Below, piece after piece: positions 17,617-27,061 of a stretch of 64,000 nucleotides of DNA (position 1 is its first letter; each line of letters opens with the position of its first letter). Below the pieces are notes generated by a model. The model saw only the letters and a program-made list of their open reading frames with translations, had not been told where the DNA came from and searched no databases. A program made the translations under genes and the position numbers. Source of the stretch: JAJEFO01 sp009843725. GTDB taxonomy: Bacteria; Pseudomonadota; Alphaproteobacteria; Rhodobacterales; Rhodobacteraceae. Location: assembly GCA_965243215.1 (NCBI GenBank), contig CBDEUJ010000003.1, positions 372,001 to 436,000 of the forward strand, in the 5' to 3' direction.

Positions 17617-19158
17617 TCAAATCTCGAACCCAAAGTTGCAGCGGTCAAGCGCATCTCGTAGTCTTTTGCCCTTGAGTTCCATAACGGACTGCGGCGGCTG
17701 ACCTGCGAAGATTCCAGTGTTCTGAAGTTCATCGAGTGAAATGGGCGGTTCAATGTAATCGACCTGAAGGTAGTTGATCACTTTCACAGGGGAAGCCGGG
17801 GATGCCTGGTAGTTTGAAAGCTCGCGCTCGCTGTAGACGGATCGACCGCCTGAGAGCAGCATCAGGTCCTCTGTTGACTTTGCAAGAGTAACCTCTTCGA
17901 GAATTCCCACAGCCGTAAGGGCTTGGGACGGCGCTTCATCGGATTTGCCTTTGTAGAAGAAGAGCACGGAGCCAGGATCACCGAGGTTGGAAGGCGCGCG
18001 GCAAAGATAGACCTTGCGGATGGTATTGCCGGGCCGCTTTGGCCCACCTTCCTCGCCGAGGTCGCGAAAGAAATCGGGTTGTCGTGCATCGCGGAGTTCC
18101 GGGTAGAGTGTATCGTGATAGCCTTCAAGGATCGGAATGACGAAGCCTCTGACCTTCGTGTCAGCGACGAAGCGCGGATAGTTCTTGCGATCGGTCTCGT
18201 AGACTGGGGTGTGGTCATCCCGTTCAAGGCGATGGCTCGAGAAGGTCCGTTCAAGGATCAACTCGCCGTCGTCTCTCGTCGCCGTTCGCCGAAATCCATA
18301 GAACTCCAGCAGCGCGATCAAGGCGACCTGATCAGGGTAGGCAGTGAGGTACGCCAGGTCGTAGTCGTTTTTCTGCGCGAACCAAAGCACCTGCTTCAGG
18401 AGCAGTTCTCCGAGCTTGATCCCGCGCTTTTCCGGGCTGACCTTGAACGTGCAGACTTTCAGGATCTTGTCGCACTTTTGCGTTGCATCGGTGTCGGTGC
18501 CGGTCTCGTCCTTGCGGACGATCAATCCGGCGAGCTCGTCATCGTCATAGACCACCCAGCAAGGGCGACGTTCGCCGATGCACTTCCCTTGCCACCAGTT
18601 GTCAAATTCCGGATAGCCGTCGCGGAGACTGTCGAAGAATGTGTCGGCAATCGGAATCGTGTGTGCGGAAACCTCTTCCACGTGGCGGATCGGAACTGCT
18701 CGCGGCTCGTACGTGGTCGCAAGAAGTTGCGCTGCATCGGCAACGAACAGGACCCGTCGAGCCAGGTCGGCGGAGTGTCTTTGGGCACGTTCATGCAGCC
18801 CTTGGTCTTCAGTGACCAGGAAGTGGGCTGCACCAATGCTAAGCGCGTGCAGAAGCGTGGCATCCACAAGATCGTTGGGCTTTCGAATTTGCCCAAAGGT
18901 CTTCTCAAGTTCCTCTGCGGTCAGGCCTTTGACCTTTTCCAGAATTTGGAATTTCTCGAGCTTGCTGAGCGAGATCCTGCGGCGCGCTGCATCCTGGTCC
19001 CGACGTATGTCATCGCTCGCGGCGTCGTGGACGAAAACATCGACCTTGTGTTTTGCGGCCAGCTTCGAGAAACTGGCATACGCTGGCTGGACAGCGTGAT
19101 TGTCTTCAAGGCCGATCAGTACGTTCGTGTCAATGAGATACAATTGAGTGGTCATCAT
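17617..19158 (-). CDS. PIN-GNAT-ASCH/EVE-like three-domain protein
   Basis: 513 residues. Residues 1-140 form a PIN nuclease domain: LYLIDTNVLIGLED with the first catalytic Asp, and DLVDATLLHAL and LVTEDQGL with the distal acidic residues. Residues about 185-315 form a GNAT acetyltransferase domain, with the acetyl-CoA loop KVSPEKRGIKLGELLL and AYLTAYPDQVALIALLEFYG. Residues about 370-480 look like an ASCH/PUA-type RNA-binding fold (RKVYLCRAPSNLGDPGSVLF, ALTAVGILEEV). The start (ATGATG at 19158/19155) lies inside the 3' end of the XRE-ASCH gene (29-base overlap), so the two are translationally coupled. The likely role is a toxin-like effector acting on RNA or tRNA, with the neighbour as repressor/antitoxin (inference). 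Confidence 0.8.
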   Translation of the reverse strand: MMTTQLYLIDTNVLIGLEDNHAVQPAYASFSKLAAKHKVDVFVHDAASDDIRRDQDAARRRISLSKLEKFQILEKVKGLTAEELEKTFGQIRKPNDLVDATLLHALSIGAAHFLVTEDQGLHERAQRHSADLARRVLFVADAAQLLATTYEPRAVPIRHVEEVSAHTIPIADTFFDSLRDGYPEFDNWWQGKCIGERRPCWVVYDDDELAGLIVRKDETGTDTDATQKCDKILKVCTFKVSPEKRGIKLGELLLKQVLWFAQKNDYDLAYLTAYPDQVALIALLEFYGFRRTATRDDGELILERTFSSHRLERDDHTPVYETDRKNYPRFVADTKVRGFVIPILEGYHDTLYPELRDARQPDFFRDLGEEGGPKRPGNTIRKVYLCRAPSNLGDPGSVLFFYKGKSDEAPSQALTAVGILEEVTLAKSTEDLMLLSGGRSVYSERELSNYQASPASPVKVINYLQVDYIEPPISLDELQNTGIFAGQPPQSVMELKGKRLRDALDRCNFGFEI

Positions 19159-19924
19159 TGAGCGCCCTTCTCAAATCTCTCTTTGCGTAAAGAAATGACT
19201 GTGGTGGCTCGAATCCGAATTGTTCCCTTAGATCATACAGCGACAGTGGTGTTGCAAAGGAGCGCACGTTTGCAAATTCAAGGGCAAATCCGTAATCCAG
19301 TCCTTCAAAGTAGTCTTCGAATTCTGCCCGTTCGATGCAGGCGGCATCTGCGTAGCGCCGCCAGATCTCCTGCATGTCGAGCTTGTGCACGCCGGAGATT
19401 TCGGCGTGGCCCACCATGGCGCGTTCTGGAGACGTCGAGTAGATGTAAGCGATGGTGCCCTTGGGCGCAGACACCGGAAATCGACGGCGGAGCTCAACGG
19501 TCTTTTCGCCGGCCATGATGCGGCTTGCGAACTTCGGCCGGATGCTGAGCACCACATCGCGATGCGGACGAAAGGCATTGTCGTCGAACAACGGGAGCAC
19601 CAGCTGGTCTTCATGATCAAGCCCGACTTCAAAGGCGTCACGGATATGCAGTGACAGGGGAGCGTCAGCGGGGAATGTTGCGACGACCCTGAGGGTGCCG
19701 CCCAAGGCCTCCACGAACTTCTGGACGGCCGAGACATGCATGTTTCCTCGTCCGGCTTCGATTCTTGACACGGTGGCCTGACCGACCTTCAGACGCCTCG
19801 CCAATTCAGCCTGGGTCAATCCAGACAGTCTGCGCATCTCCTTGAGAGACTCTCCGAATTTCTTCGTCGCTTCGGCGTCCAAGGATCGCCTTACCTCGAT
19901 TACCTTCCCCTGCAATTCGTTCAT
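19130..19924 (-). CDS. XRE-type regulator fused to an ASCH domain
   Basis: 264 residues from a start with a ggaggc ribosome site; an upstream-extended frame to 20065 lacks similarity. Residues about 27-85 are a Cro/CI helix-turn-helix (GLTQAELARRLKVGQATVSR), closely like HigA-type antitoxins. Residues about 125-235 are an ASCH domain with the family signature IRPKFASRIMAGEKTVELRR and the strand AMVGHAEISGVHKL. A regulator with an RNA-binding-like domain, overlapping a PIN-GNAT-ASCH gene, fits a self-regulating two-gene module. Autorepression is likely since a palindrome overlaps its promoter. Confidence 0.85.
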   Translation of the reverse strand: MNELQGKVIEVRRSLDAEATKKFGESLKEMRRLSGLTQAELARRLKVGQATVSRIEAGRGNMHVSAVQKFVEALGGTLRVVATFPADAPLSLHIRDAFEVGLDHEDQLVLPLFDDNAFRPHRDVVLSIRPKFASRIMAGEKTVELRRRFPVSAPKGTIAYIYSTSPERAMVGHAEISGVHKLDMQEIWRRYADAACIERAEFEDYFEGLDYGFALEFANVRSFATPLSLYDLREQFGFEPPQSFLYAKRDLRRALNDDHSIVSH

Positions 19925-19946
19925 GCTGCCTCCGCTCGTCTTGTTT

Positions 19947-19981
19947 TGCATGCACACTATAGACACCCATCGGTCCGTCAA
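19947..19981 (-). promoter_or_regulatory. Candidate promoter and operator of the XRE-ASCH operon
   Basis: On the minus strand, a -35 box TTGACG (19976-19981), a 16-base spacer and a -10 box TAGTGT (19954-19959), followed by the 8-base palindrome TGCATGCA (19947-19954) that would suit an autorepressor. Confidence 0.4.
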
Positions 19982-20934
19982 GGAACATTTGGGAGAGAAG
20001 GCTAGATATGGGAAGCGGTGAGGCACCACACACAACTGCCCTGGGCCGTCGTTTTGACGATTCAAGAACGGGGTTGCTGGCTTAGAAGATGACGTGTTGC
20101 AAGCACAGGTCCGGCTGAATGCAGACGCCGAATCTGGTGAGCCTGCCGTCCGAGACAGTGTAGTATCTCGCCTCGGGCAGATGCGCTTCGACCGTGCGCT
20201 CGGCCTGGGTCATCCCGAGGCGCGCGGTCCGAATTTCGAGCGGCGGTGTTGAGTTCGCGGACTTGCGCCGTTCAATCTGAGATTTCAACTCAATGTCAAC
20301 AAGATGCGATCAACGCAGGTGCCCAGAACGGGCACATCCGGCCGCTACTCGGAGTGATACCAGACTGGCACATTGACACAGGTACCTTCGATGAGGGACA
20401 GGCGAGCACCTGCAGGGGCGGCAGACATTTGATTGAGTGCCAAGCATGAAACTGTCAGTTTCAACGGCGTTTGATGTCCTTTGCTTCGGCATGCAGACTT
20501 GGTCATCCTCGCCATGCATAACGATCGAGGGAGTTCGCGCGATTGACGGACCGGGCACAGGTCGGTCCGCGCGGCGCTTCCGGTGTCCTCGCGGTCGCTG
20601 ACGGAATCCTTGGCCGAACGGCCGCGCCGGGTGGAATGCTCGGAGGGCGGTACTGTCATCCGATTCCTGCTCCGGAGGATTGCAAGCAATTTACTCGCGT
20701 CCACAACCTAAGTGGCGGAGTCTCGCCTGTCTCTGCCGCGCAACTCACTCGCATGATCGTCGCCTTGGCAGAGTGCCATGACTGCCGGAACTGCTTCGCC
20801 TTCACCTGCCGTGCGCGCGTCCCGCTCGATATGCCTCGGCACTGTATGCGTTCGGGAGCGTCCGCGCCTTGACCACCCCGTCTTGACGAATCGTCGTCTG
20901 GCCCTGCATCCGGCCACGTTGCTCATCGAGCGAT
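19982..20934. other. No convincing gene; contains a partial R-type repeat
   Basis: Short overlapping frames on both strands, none with recognisable protein features. The only structure seen is a partial minus-strand copy of the R repeat (about 20370-20465), listed separately. Confidence 0.5.
20370..20465 (-). repeat. Partial, diverged R repeat
   Basis: Read on the minus strand: CTGACAGTTTCATG, then a CCGCCCCTGCAGG stretch at the place of the hairpin, then TGTGTCAATG at the place of GTGTTGACA. The order and spacing resemble the R copies at 42.3 and 63.0 kb, but the hairpin is lost. Confidence 0.3.
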
Positions 20935-21522
20935 TCACGGCGGGCCCTGGTCCTGTGCCCCTCCGTCTCGAAGCCTTGTGAGCCACTGGTTGTGCAGCTG
21001 CCAGCCTAACTCGATGAGCGTGTTCAGCACGTCGTCGAACACGTGCTCGAATCTGAGACTGCCGAGTTCGTAGGAGTAACGCCACTCTTCGAGGGCGGTT
21101 TCATGGTCGTTGAGAATTGCCCGCAGTCCTTTGCGGTACGGTATCGGGAAGTGTGGACACGATGGGTCTGATATCTCGGGAAATCTCTCTGCCAGCAGCA
21201 TCTGGATTGTCTCGGTCAAGTTATCATGCAGCCTCGTCAGGTTGTGACAACGCGGGGGCTCGCCAAGTTCCTTGTTGTGTCCGATGCGCCATAGCGCTTT
21301 CAGCGCGATTTCTGCAGACTGTGCCTGCAGGATCGGCACCCCGTGGAACGCGGCGAGGAAATCCTCCTGGCTTTTGCCTTCCGCTGGCTTGTTGCGTGCT
21401 TGGTTGAGCATCTCCGCCGCGCTGCGCAGGCTTGTAGCCTGACTCAGCATCCTACCGGCAATTATGTATGCGTCTCCTTCGCAAACGACATTCAGACGCG
21501 GACTCTTCCTGCTCTTGTTCAT
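20935..21522 (-). CDS. HEPN-like hypothetical protein
   Basis: 195 residues, all helical. The segment QSAEIALKALWRIGHNKE followed by CHNLTRLHDNLTE is the pattern seen in HEPN-domain and AbiV-like proteins (helix, loop with His, helix), and EEWRYSYE near residue 150 is typical of the same group. A clear Rx4-6H ribonuclease motif is not seen, so catalysis is uncertain. It is alone on its transcript, near the PIN-GNAT operon, in an island edged by an integrase relic. HEPN proteins are frequent in toxin-antitoxin and abortive-infection systems. Confidence 0.6.
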   Translation of the reverse strand: MNKSRKSPRLNVVCEGDAYIIAGRMLSQATSLRSAAEMLNQARNKPAEGKSQEDFLAAFHGVPILQAQSAEIALKALWRIGHNKELGEPPRCHNLTRLHDNLTETIQMLLAERFPEISDPSCPHFPIPYRKGLRAILNDHETALEEWRYSYELGSLRFEHVFDDVLNTLIELGWQLHNQWLTRLRDGGAQDQGPP

Positions 21523-22342
21523 GTTGTTTTCCTCGCGTTACGGGTCCTGAGCCAAGTCCACGCTTGCCTTCAACGAGGCGGTGGAGCCCAGGCCCCGGAA
21601 GGTCAGGGCCGTTTCGACGGTCCCTCGATTGCGTGCGATCCTTCCTGGAGGCGTAGCCGTCTCAGCCATGCTTGCCCCTCGTGTGATCTCGGCTCCTGCC
21701 ACATCTCGCGTTGGGCTTGAACCAGGAATCTGCGCATGCCGATCCGGTCTGTGGACTTGCGCTTTGCGGAGAGTCATGGGCATTCGGGCCCGCACTGCCG
21801 TCCGTGGGGTGAACCGCATCGCCCGCTTCGTCGGGGGCACGCAGTTTGTTGCGTCGATTCTTGTACGATCCGCTTCGCGCATGTCGTGCCGGTTGTCGCT
21901 CATGCGGCGAACCGCTTTCAACAACGGTGAAGGATGAGCCCAAGATGTCGGAATCTGGTACATGCTCCAGAGGTGCTCACCGATGCCGGCGCCGGCTCCA
22001 AACAACCGTGAACGTCAACTCGCCGTCGGCGCTGCTGAAGACGCTCGCCCCAGGTCTTCGAACCCGCCTGCTCCGCTGCTACCGGCCTCACATCCTGCCG
22101 TCGCTCAATGCGTGCGAACCAGCAACCGTCCGTCCTTTTGTTGGGGGCTGGCGCTTCCTGAAACCAGGCGGCCCATGTCTTCGCCTGGTGCGGGGCATCA
22201 ACATGTTGACTATGGTGGCCGGACTGCCAAGGTTCCGTTGTGAGGACACGGCGCCAAGAATGGGTACCACGCGTCATTCAAGCGGGCGCCGCAGTGCGGC
22301 GCCGACTGATTCATCGTCTTGTCATTCAGCCAGGATGCAGCC
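21523..22342. other. No recognisable gene
   Basis: About 820 bases with overlapping frames on both strands, none with a plausible start, known motif or coherent composition. Nothing else was seen. Confidence 0.5.
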
Positions 22343-22741
22343 ATGGAGACCAATTCGGGAAAGATCCAGGAATTCGAAGAGCTCCTGACGCGGTACAACA
22401 GGGCGTTCTGCGACCGTGACCTGGCCGCCCTGCGAGCGCTTGATGTGCCTGATGATGAGGTCCCCTACTTCGACAATCACGCCGACTGCGATTCCGGCGA
22501 TCTCGAGACGCACCTCCAGAAGGTCGCGACGTTTTTCGAGACAGGTGACATCGTGCCGATGCTGGTCGAGAACGTTCGGGCGTTCGTCCATGGCGGTGCC
22601 GCGTGCGTGGTCGCCACATTCAGGTACTCTGCTGAACCGGTGCCTGGGGTTCGGGCATCGTTCTTCCTGAAGCGTCACGGGCCGGCATGGAGAATTCGGC
22701 ATGTCCACTTCTCCCGGGATCCAAATGAAGCAAGCGCATGA
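22343..22741 (+). CDS. NTF2/SnoaL-like protein (DUF4440 type)
   Basis: About 132 residues with the cone-shaped NTF2 fold pattern: LLTRYNRAFCDRDLAALRAL as helix 1, then a strand region with FDNHADCDSGDLETHLQKV, and a C-terminal pair of strands (ASFFLKRHGPAWRIRHVHFS) typical of DUF4440/SnoaL proteins. The start at 22343 is the first ATG with an upstream purine-rich site; a TTG at 22319 is possible. Members are small enzymes or ligand-binding proteins; no substrate can be named. Confidence 0.75.
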   Translation: METNSGKIQEFEELLTRYNRAFCDRDLAALRALDVPDDEVPYFDNHADCDSGDLETHLQKVATFFETGDIVPMLVENVRAFVHGGAACVVATFRYSAEPVPGVRASFFLKRHGPAWRIRHVHFSRDPNEASA

Positions 22742-23104
22742 CATCTGCATCGAGATGGCCAGCAGCGCGGACCGGAGGGCAAACTCGCCGCGCGGCCTGG
22801 CCGTCGCCCATTCATGCCGTCACGCGGCAAGCCCAAATGGTCCTGTCCCCCAGGAGACCAAGTGCGATACCACACGACATGACCAAGCCACGCGTGCCTG
22901 TTGATTTTGCGGATCCCGGCTTCTGCCACGAAGGGCGCAACGCCCGCGCAAACGTCGCACGCCGGGGCGGACCCAGCGTTGGGGAGACAACGAACGCGAG
23001 CCCTGCGAGTTGGTCACTGGCGCCGCGGAACTCGATGGCAAACGCGTCTCCGCCATCCGCCTGGTCAGCGGCTAAGGTGGCCTCGGGCCCATAGGGAGGC
23101 AGAC

Positions 23105-23512
23105 ATGCCAGCAACCGACATCCCTCGGCGATCCGTCGGAGCGGTTGCGATTCTGGTCCCGGACTACCAGGAGGCGATCGAATACTTCGTCGGCACGCTC
23201 GGCTTCACGCTCATCGAGGACACGACGCTTTCGGAAGACAAGCGATGGGTCCGGGTGTCGCCCGGGGCCGGCACGCCTCTGCTTCTTGCCGAGGCAAATG
23301 GCGAACGCCAGCGTGCCGCGATCGGGAACCAGTCGGGTGGGCGCGTGTTCCTTTTCCTGACGACGGACGATTTCTGGCGTGACTACCGGGACTACGTGAG
23401 CCGGGGTGTCGAGTTCGAGGAGGAGCCGAGGCAAGAGGCATACGGCACGGTGGCTGTGTTCACCGACAGGTATGGCAACCGGTGGGACCTCATCGAGCCG
23501 AGCTCTTCGTGA
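23105..23512 (+). CDS. VOC (glyoxalase/bleomycin-resistance) family protein
   Basis: 135 residues forming one vicinal-oxygen-chelate domain: GAVAILVPDYQEAIEYFVGT at the N-terminus, LGFTLIEDT, and the closing DRYGNRWDLIEP that carries the distal metal ligand Glu. A strong agggagg ribosome site lies 6 bases before the ATG. Such proteins act as metal-dependent lyases, dioxygenases or resistance proteins. It is flanked by 360 bases without a gene upstream. Confidence 0.85.
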   Translation: MPATDIPRRSVGAVAILVPDYQEAIEYFVGTLGFTLIEDTTLSEDKRWVRVSPGAGTPLLLAEANGERQRAAIGNQSGGRVFLFLTTDDFWRDYRDYVSRGVEFEEEPRQEAYGTVAVFTDRYGNRWDLIEPSSS

Positions 23513-23646
23513 GGCGTCGGCGGCATCGGCGAAGGCCGCTTCCTGGCCTTTCAAGTCCGGTTCAAACGCGATTTCTGCATGTCGAAGCACGCGCCGATGC
23601 CCCGGCAGCTGCCATTCCGCCCAGAAGGCCGGCACGAAAGTCGGTG

Positions 23647-24705
23647 TCAATGACGATCGGCATGCACCTGGCCTTGAAGGATGTCGGAAACTGCCTGGGC
23701 TGCCGGCCGCTCAGGCGCGATGGCACGCATGGCGGCACGGATCGTGTCGCGCTCGTCCCAAAGTTCACGCAGGGCGGGCGCCAGCGGTGCGGCCAGGAAC
23801 GAGTCCTGGTCCATCCAGCGCGTGGCGCCGCGTTTCTCGAAATGCTTGCAGTTCTCGATCTGGTCGCCCCGGCTGACCGACAGCGGTAGCGGCACGGCCA
23901 AGTGCGGCGTGCCGGACAGCACCAGTTCCCAGAGCGAGCCGGAGCCGGCGCGGCAGATGGCGATGTCCGACGCCTTCAGCACGTCGCTGAAGGCCATGAC
24001 GTACTCCTGCTGCTCGTAGCCGCCGAGCCCGTCGAGACCGGGGTCGAGCCTGCCTCGGCCACAGACATGGAGGACGTCAAAGTCCGGCAGGATCTCAGGC
24101 AGGGACCGACGCAGCTTGTCGTTGATCGCTGCCGCGCCCTGACTGCCGCCGTAGACCAGCAGCTGCGGCTTGCCCTTTCGAGGCGCCGCATCGTCATCTC
24201 TGGCCAGGATCGCGGGGTCGACGATGGGGCCGACGAAGCTCCCCTTCGGAAACGCTTTGCAGGTATCGGCGAAGGTGCAGGTCAGGTGGGTGGAAAACGG
24301 CAGGCACATGCGGTTGGCCAGCCCAAGGCCGAGATCGCAGGCATGGGTGATTGTCGGTCGCACGCCAAGCGAGCGGGCAGCCAGCACCACCGGCACGCTG
24401 GCGAAGCCGCCGGAGGAAAACACGCCGTCGGGCCGAATGTGGCGCAGGATGGCGCGCGCCTGTAGCGCCCCCTGCAGGGTGCGGAACGCAGCGACAAAGA
24501 CGGTCAGCTTGCGCGCACGGTTCAGCTTGCCCGTGGTCACGGCGTGAAACGGAATCCCGTAGTGGGAGCAAAGCCGTTCCTCAATCGACGCACGCGAGCC
24601 GACAAAGACTGCCTTGTGCCCCTGCGCGCACATGGTTTCCGCAATGCGGATGCCGGGCAGGGCATGTCCGGCCGATCCGCCCCCGGCGAAGACGTACGTT
24701 GCCAT
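23647..24705 (-). CDS. MurG-like UDP-N-acetylglucosamine transferase (GT28)
   Basis: 352 residues of the GT-B glycosyltransferase family 28. The N-terminal lipid-acceptor loop is FAGGGSAGHALPGI, a variant of the MurG GGTGGH loop. The second glycine loop is VYGGSQGAAAIN, and the UDP-GlcNAc site is CRAGSGSLWELVLSG with PLSVSRGDQIENC. MurG converts lipid I to lipid II at the inner membrane. This copy is not in a division-cell-wall cluster, and Ser-Ala replaces Thr-Gly in the first loop, so it may be a paralogue with another acceptor. An aggagag site supports the start. Confidence 0.8.
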   Translation of the reverse strand: MATYVFAGGGSAGHALPGIRIAETMCAQGHKAVFVGSRASIEERLCSHYGIPFHAVTTGKLNRARKLTVFVAAFRTLQGALQARAILRHIRPDGVFSSGGFASVPVVLAARSLGVRPTITHACDLGLGLANRMCLPFSTHLTCTFADTCKAFPKGSFVGPIVDPAILARDDDAAPRKGKPQLLVYGGSQGAAAINDKLRRSLPEILPDFDVLHVCGRGRLDPGLDGLGGYEQQEYVMAFSDVLKASDIAICRAGSGSLWELVLSGTPHLAVPLPLSVSRGDQIENCKHFEKRGATRWMDQDSFLAAPLAPALRELWDERDTIRAAMRAIAPERPAAQAVSDILQGQVHADRH

Positions 24706-27061
24706 GTCGCGTTCTCTCCTGCCAAAGCCGCTCGGGGGTCGGCACGAGCCTGCTGCCTGGACCGGTTTGATTGAATCCACTTGGGCCTGCAAGCCAAAGG
24801 AGGATTTCGCGGAAGAAAGGGGTCCGCCGCCGCGTCAGGAGGTTGCGCCACTCGCGTGAATCGGGTCGAGGCGGCGACGTACCGGTCCGGACAGACCGAG
24901 ATTCCAGAACTCCGAAATAACACCGGCCGCGACATGCGAGAGACGCACCCACGGATACGGCGACAGGTCGGCGGGCCAGCGCTGAACGCGGTTCCGAGGT
25001 CGGTGGAACGGCCCTAGTCCCGTGTCTCCCGGACGCGACGGCATCCCGTGGACAGCGCGGGGCACGAGAATGAATCCGAGGAGTCTCGATTTGATGACGG
25101 TGCGGCGAAGGCCAGTTGCAACGTTTGCGAAAAGGCCAGCGAACCTGCCTTCCGCTTGCCGTCATCTACTACATCGAGGTCACGGTGCTGGCGGCCTGGT
25201 GCGAGCTGCGCGGCGATTTCCGCCACTTTCGCGCAGACCGCATTGTCGTCTGCCGCGAGACCGGCGACAGCTTTGGCGACATGGCCCGGAAGTTGCGGCG
25301 AGACTGGCGTGTCCGGCGGGACATGCCACGTCCGGGTCACGGCGGCGCATGACGCGCCTGCGTTGCGTCCATCGGAACCATTCGCCGCGTCAGGTTCTTC
25401 CCGTCCCCGCAGGCGTCGCGCGTGACGCGCGTGCAGTGCGAGCTTCCTGTCGGACGCGCCTGCTGGAAGCGGACTTCTGCAATCCGGCAATGCGTGCGAA
25501 CTTCGGCACCGCCTGCGCGAAGGCGTGACAGGAATCTCCGTGTGCAAAAGGCGCGATCCGACGCGTCCGCCACGGCCCTTCCGGCAGCTGGAGATCCAGG
25601 CAACGGCGAGAGGCTCCACAAGCGCATTGCAGCACTTGGCAGGAAGACCGAAATCTTCACCGAAGGTCCGGACAGGATCCCTGAGAAGGAGGCAGGTGCC
25701 GGTGCAGCCAAAGCCAGGGAGTTGCTTGCAATTTGCGTGGAGCGGCGCTCCGGACAGAAACTGACGGATTGGGGTGTGCGAGGATGCCCGGACTCCGCGT
25801 CAGGGGCGGCTGCGTTCGACATCACCACGTGCATCGAATGGTGCTTTGAGTTCTTCGTCAGTGCGCGGACAGGGCCGGATCTGGTGGGGTAGGTCCGCGC
25901 TGCGAGAGCCGGGTTTGCGCCTTGTTTCCTGGCGCCTCTCAGGGTTGGGTGGCGCACCGCTTCGACGCGGGTGCCGGGGTCTCGGCGGTTGGCATGGCGG
26001 CTGTCATCCTGAGGCGTGCGGCACGTCTTCCGGCCAAGCGTGTTGAGCTGTCTCCGGATTTCGTCAGATCCCCTGGAATTTCATCACGTTGTCATTGCAT
26101 TATGGTCAACGGAAGTGCCTCGCAGGGACGCATCAGTCTCGCAAACGCGCGACTCCAGAAGGGCTCGGTTCCAAATGGGGCTGCGGCAGGAGACAATCAG
26201 GATCGCGCGGGTTCGGGCGTTGCGACAGAAACGTCTTGGCAACGAGACTTCCAGTTTCGGACGCGTGCAACTTGATCGCCAGTTCGGCAACCGCACGGTG
26301 CGTGACGCGGCCATCAGGGAGACGGGCGGCGGTGCCAGCCTTGCTCACCGGCCAGCGACGGGTGCGGCGCACGCCTGCCTGTGCGCAGGGAACGGCGGCA
26401 GTTCTGCGGCCGGATGTCTGGCGAGGAAGCGCCTGCGGTTGCGGAAGTCCGGTCTCGACGTGCAGCAACGCCCTTACGCCGGCGATGCGTTCCGCGGGCT
26501 TTTGGGTGCGCTCGATGACCGGACTGTCAGGGCGCAAGGCAGGCATCCTTTTGCATGAATCAAGCCGGCTGCCGCTGGACCCCCGACGGCTTCGGGGCTG
26601 ACGGAAGCCATTTCGGGAATGGCGGGGCCCGCGCCGTGTTCGGACGGACCGAAGGCGGGCGAGGACGGGATGTCCAGCCTCCTGTTCGAGGTGTCCGCAC
26701 CGGCGGCTTTGCAGCTGGAAAGCTGATGCTCCTCCACGTCCTTTCGGACGGTTGCGGCATCCCCGGCCTTCCCTGGAAGGGCCCAGGAGGTCCCGGGGAC
26801 GGAGAGGCCTGGGCGAAGCGCTTCCGTCAGCAGGATTGCGCGGCCCATGACGAGGTGCGTGCCGACAGCCCGTTGCGCGGCGGCACGGGCCTCGATCCCC
26901 GGCATCGACGGTGCCGTCTCCCCGACAGGCGCAGGTCAGGACGCGCTGCGTGTGCGACCTTGCCGGCGCCTCGCAAGCCTGCGGCGAACGTCACGAGGTG
27001 CCGGACCGCGACGCCCGGGAAGAGGCGCGGTCACGGCGGCCATCGCCTCGTCTGCCGTTCC
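24706..27061. other. 2.36 kb without a recognisable gene
   Basis: Only overlapping shadow frames on both strands; none has a family motif or a convincing ribosome site. No tRNA, repeat array or strong hairpin was noticed. It may hold decayed genes, but nothing can be named. Confidence 0.5.
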
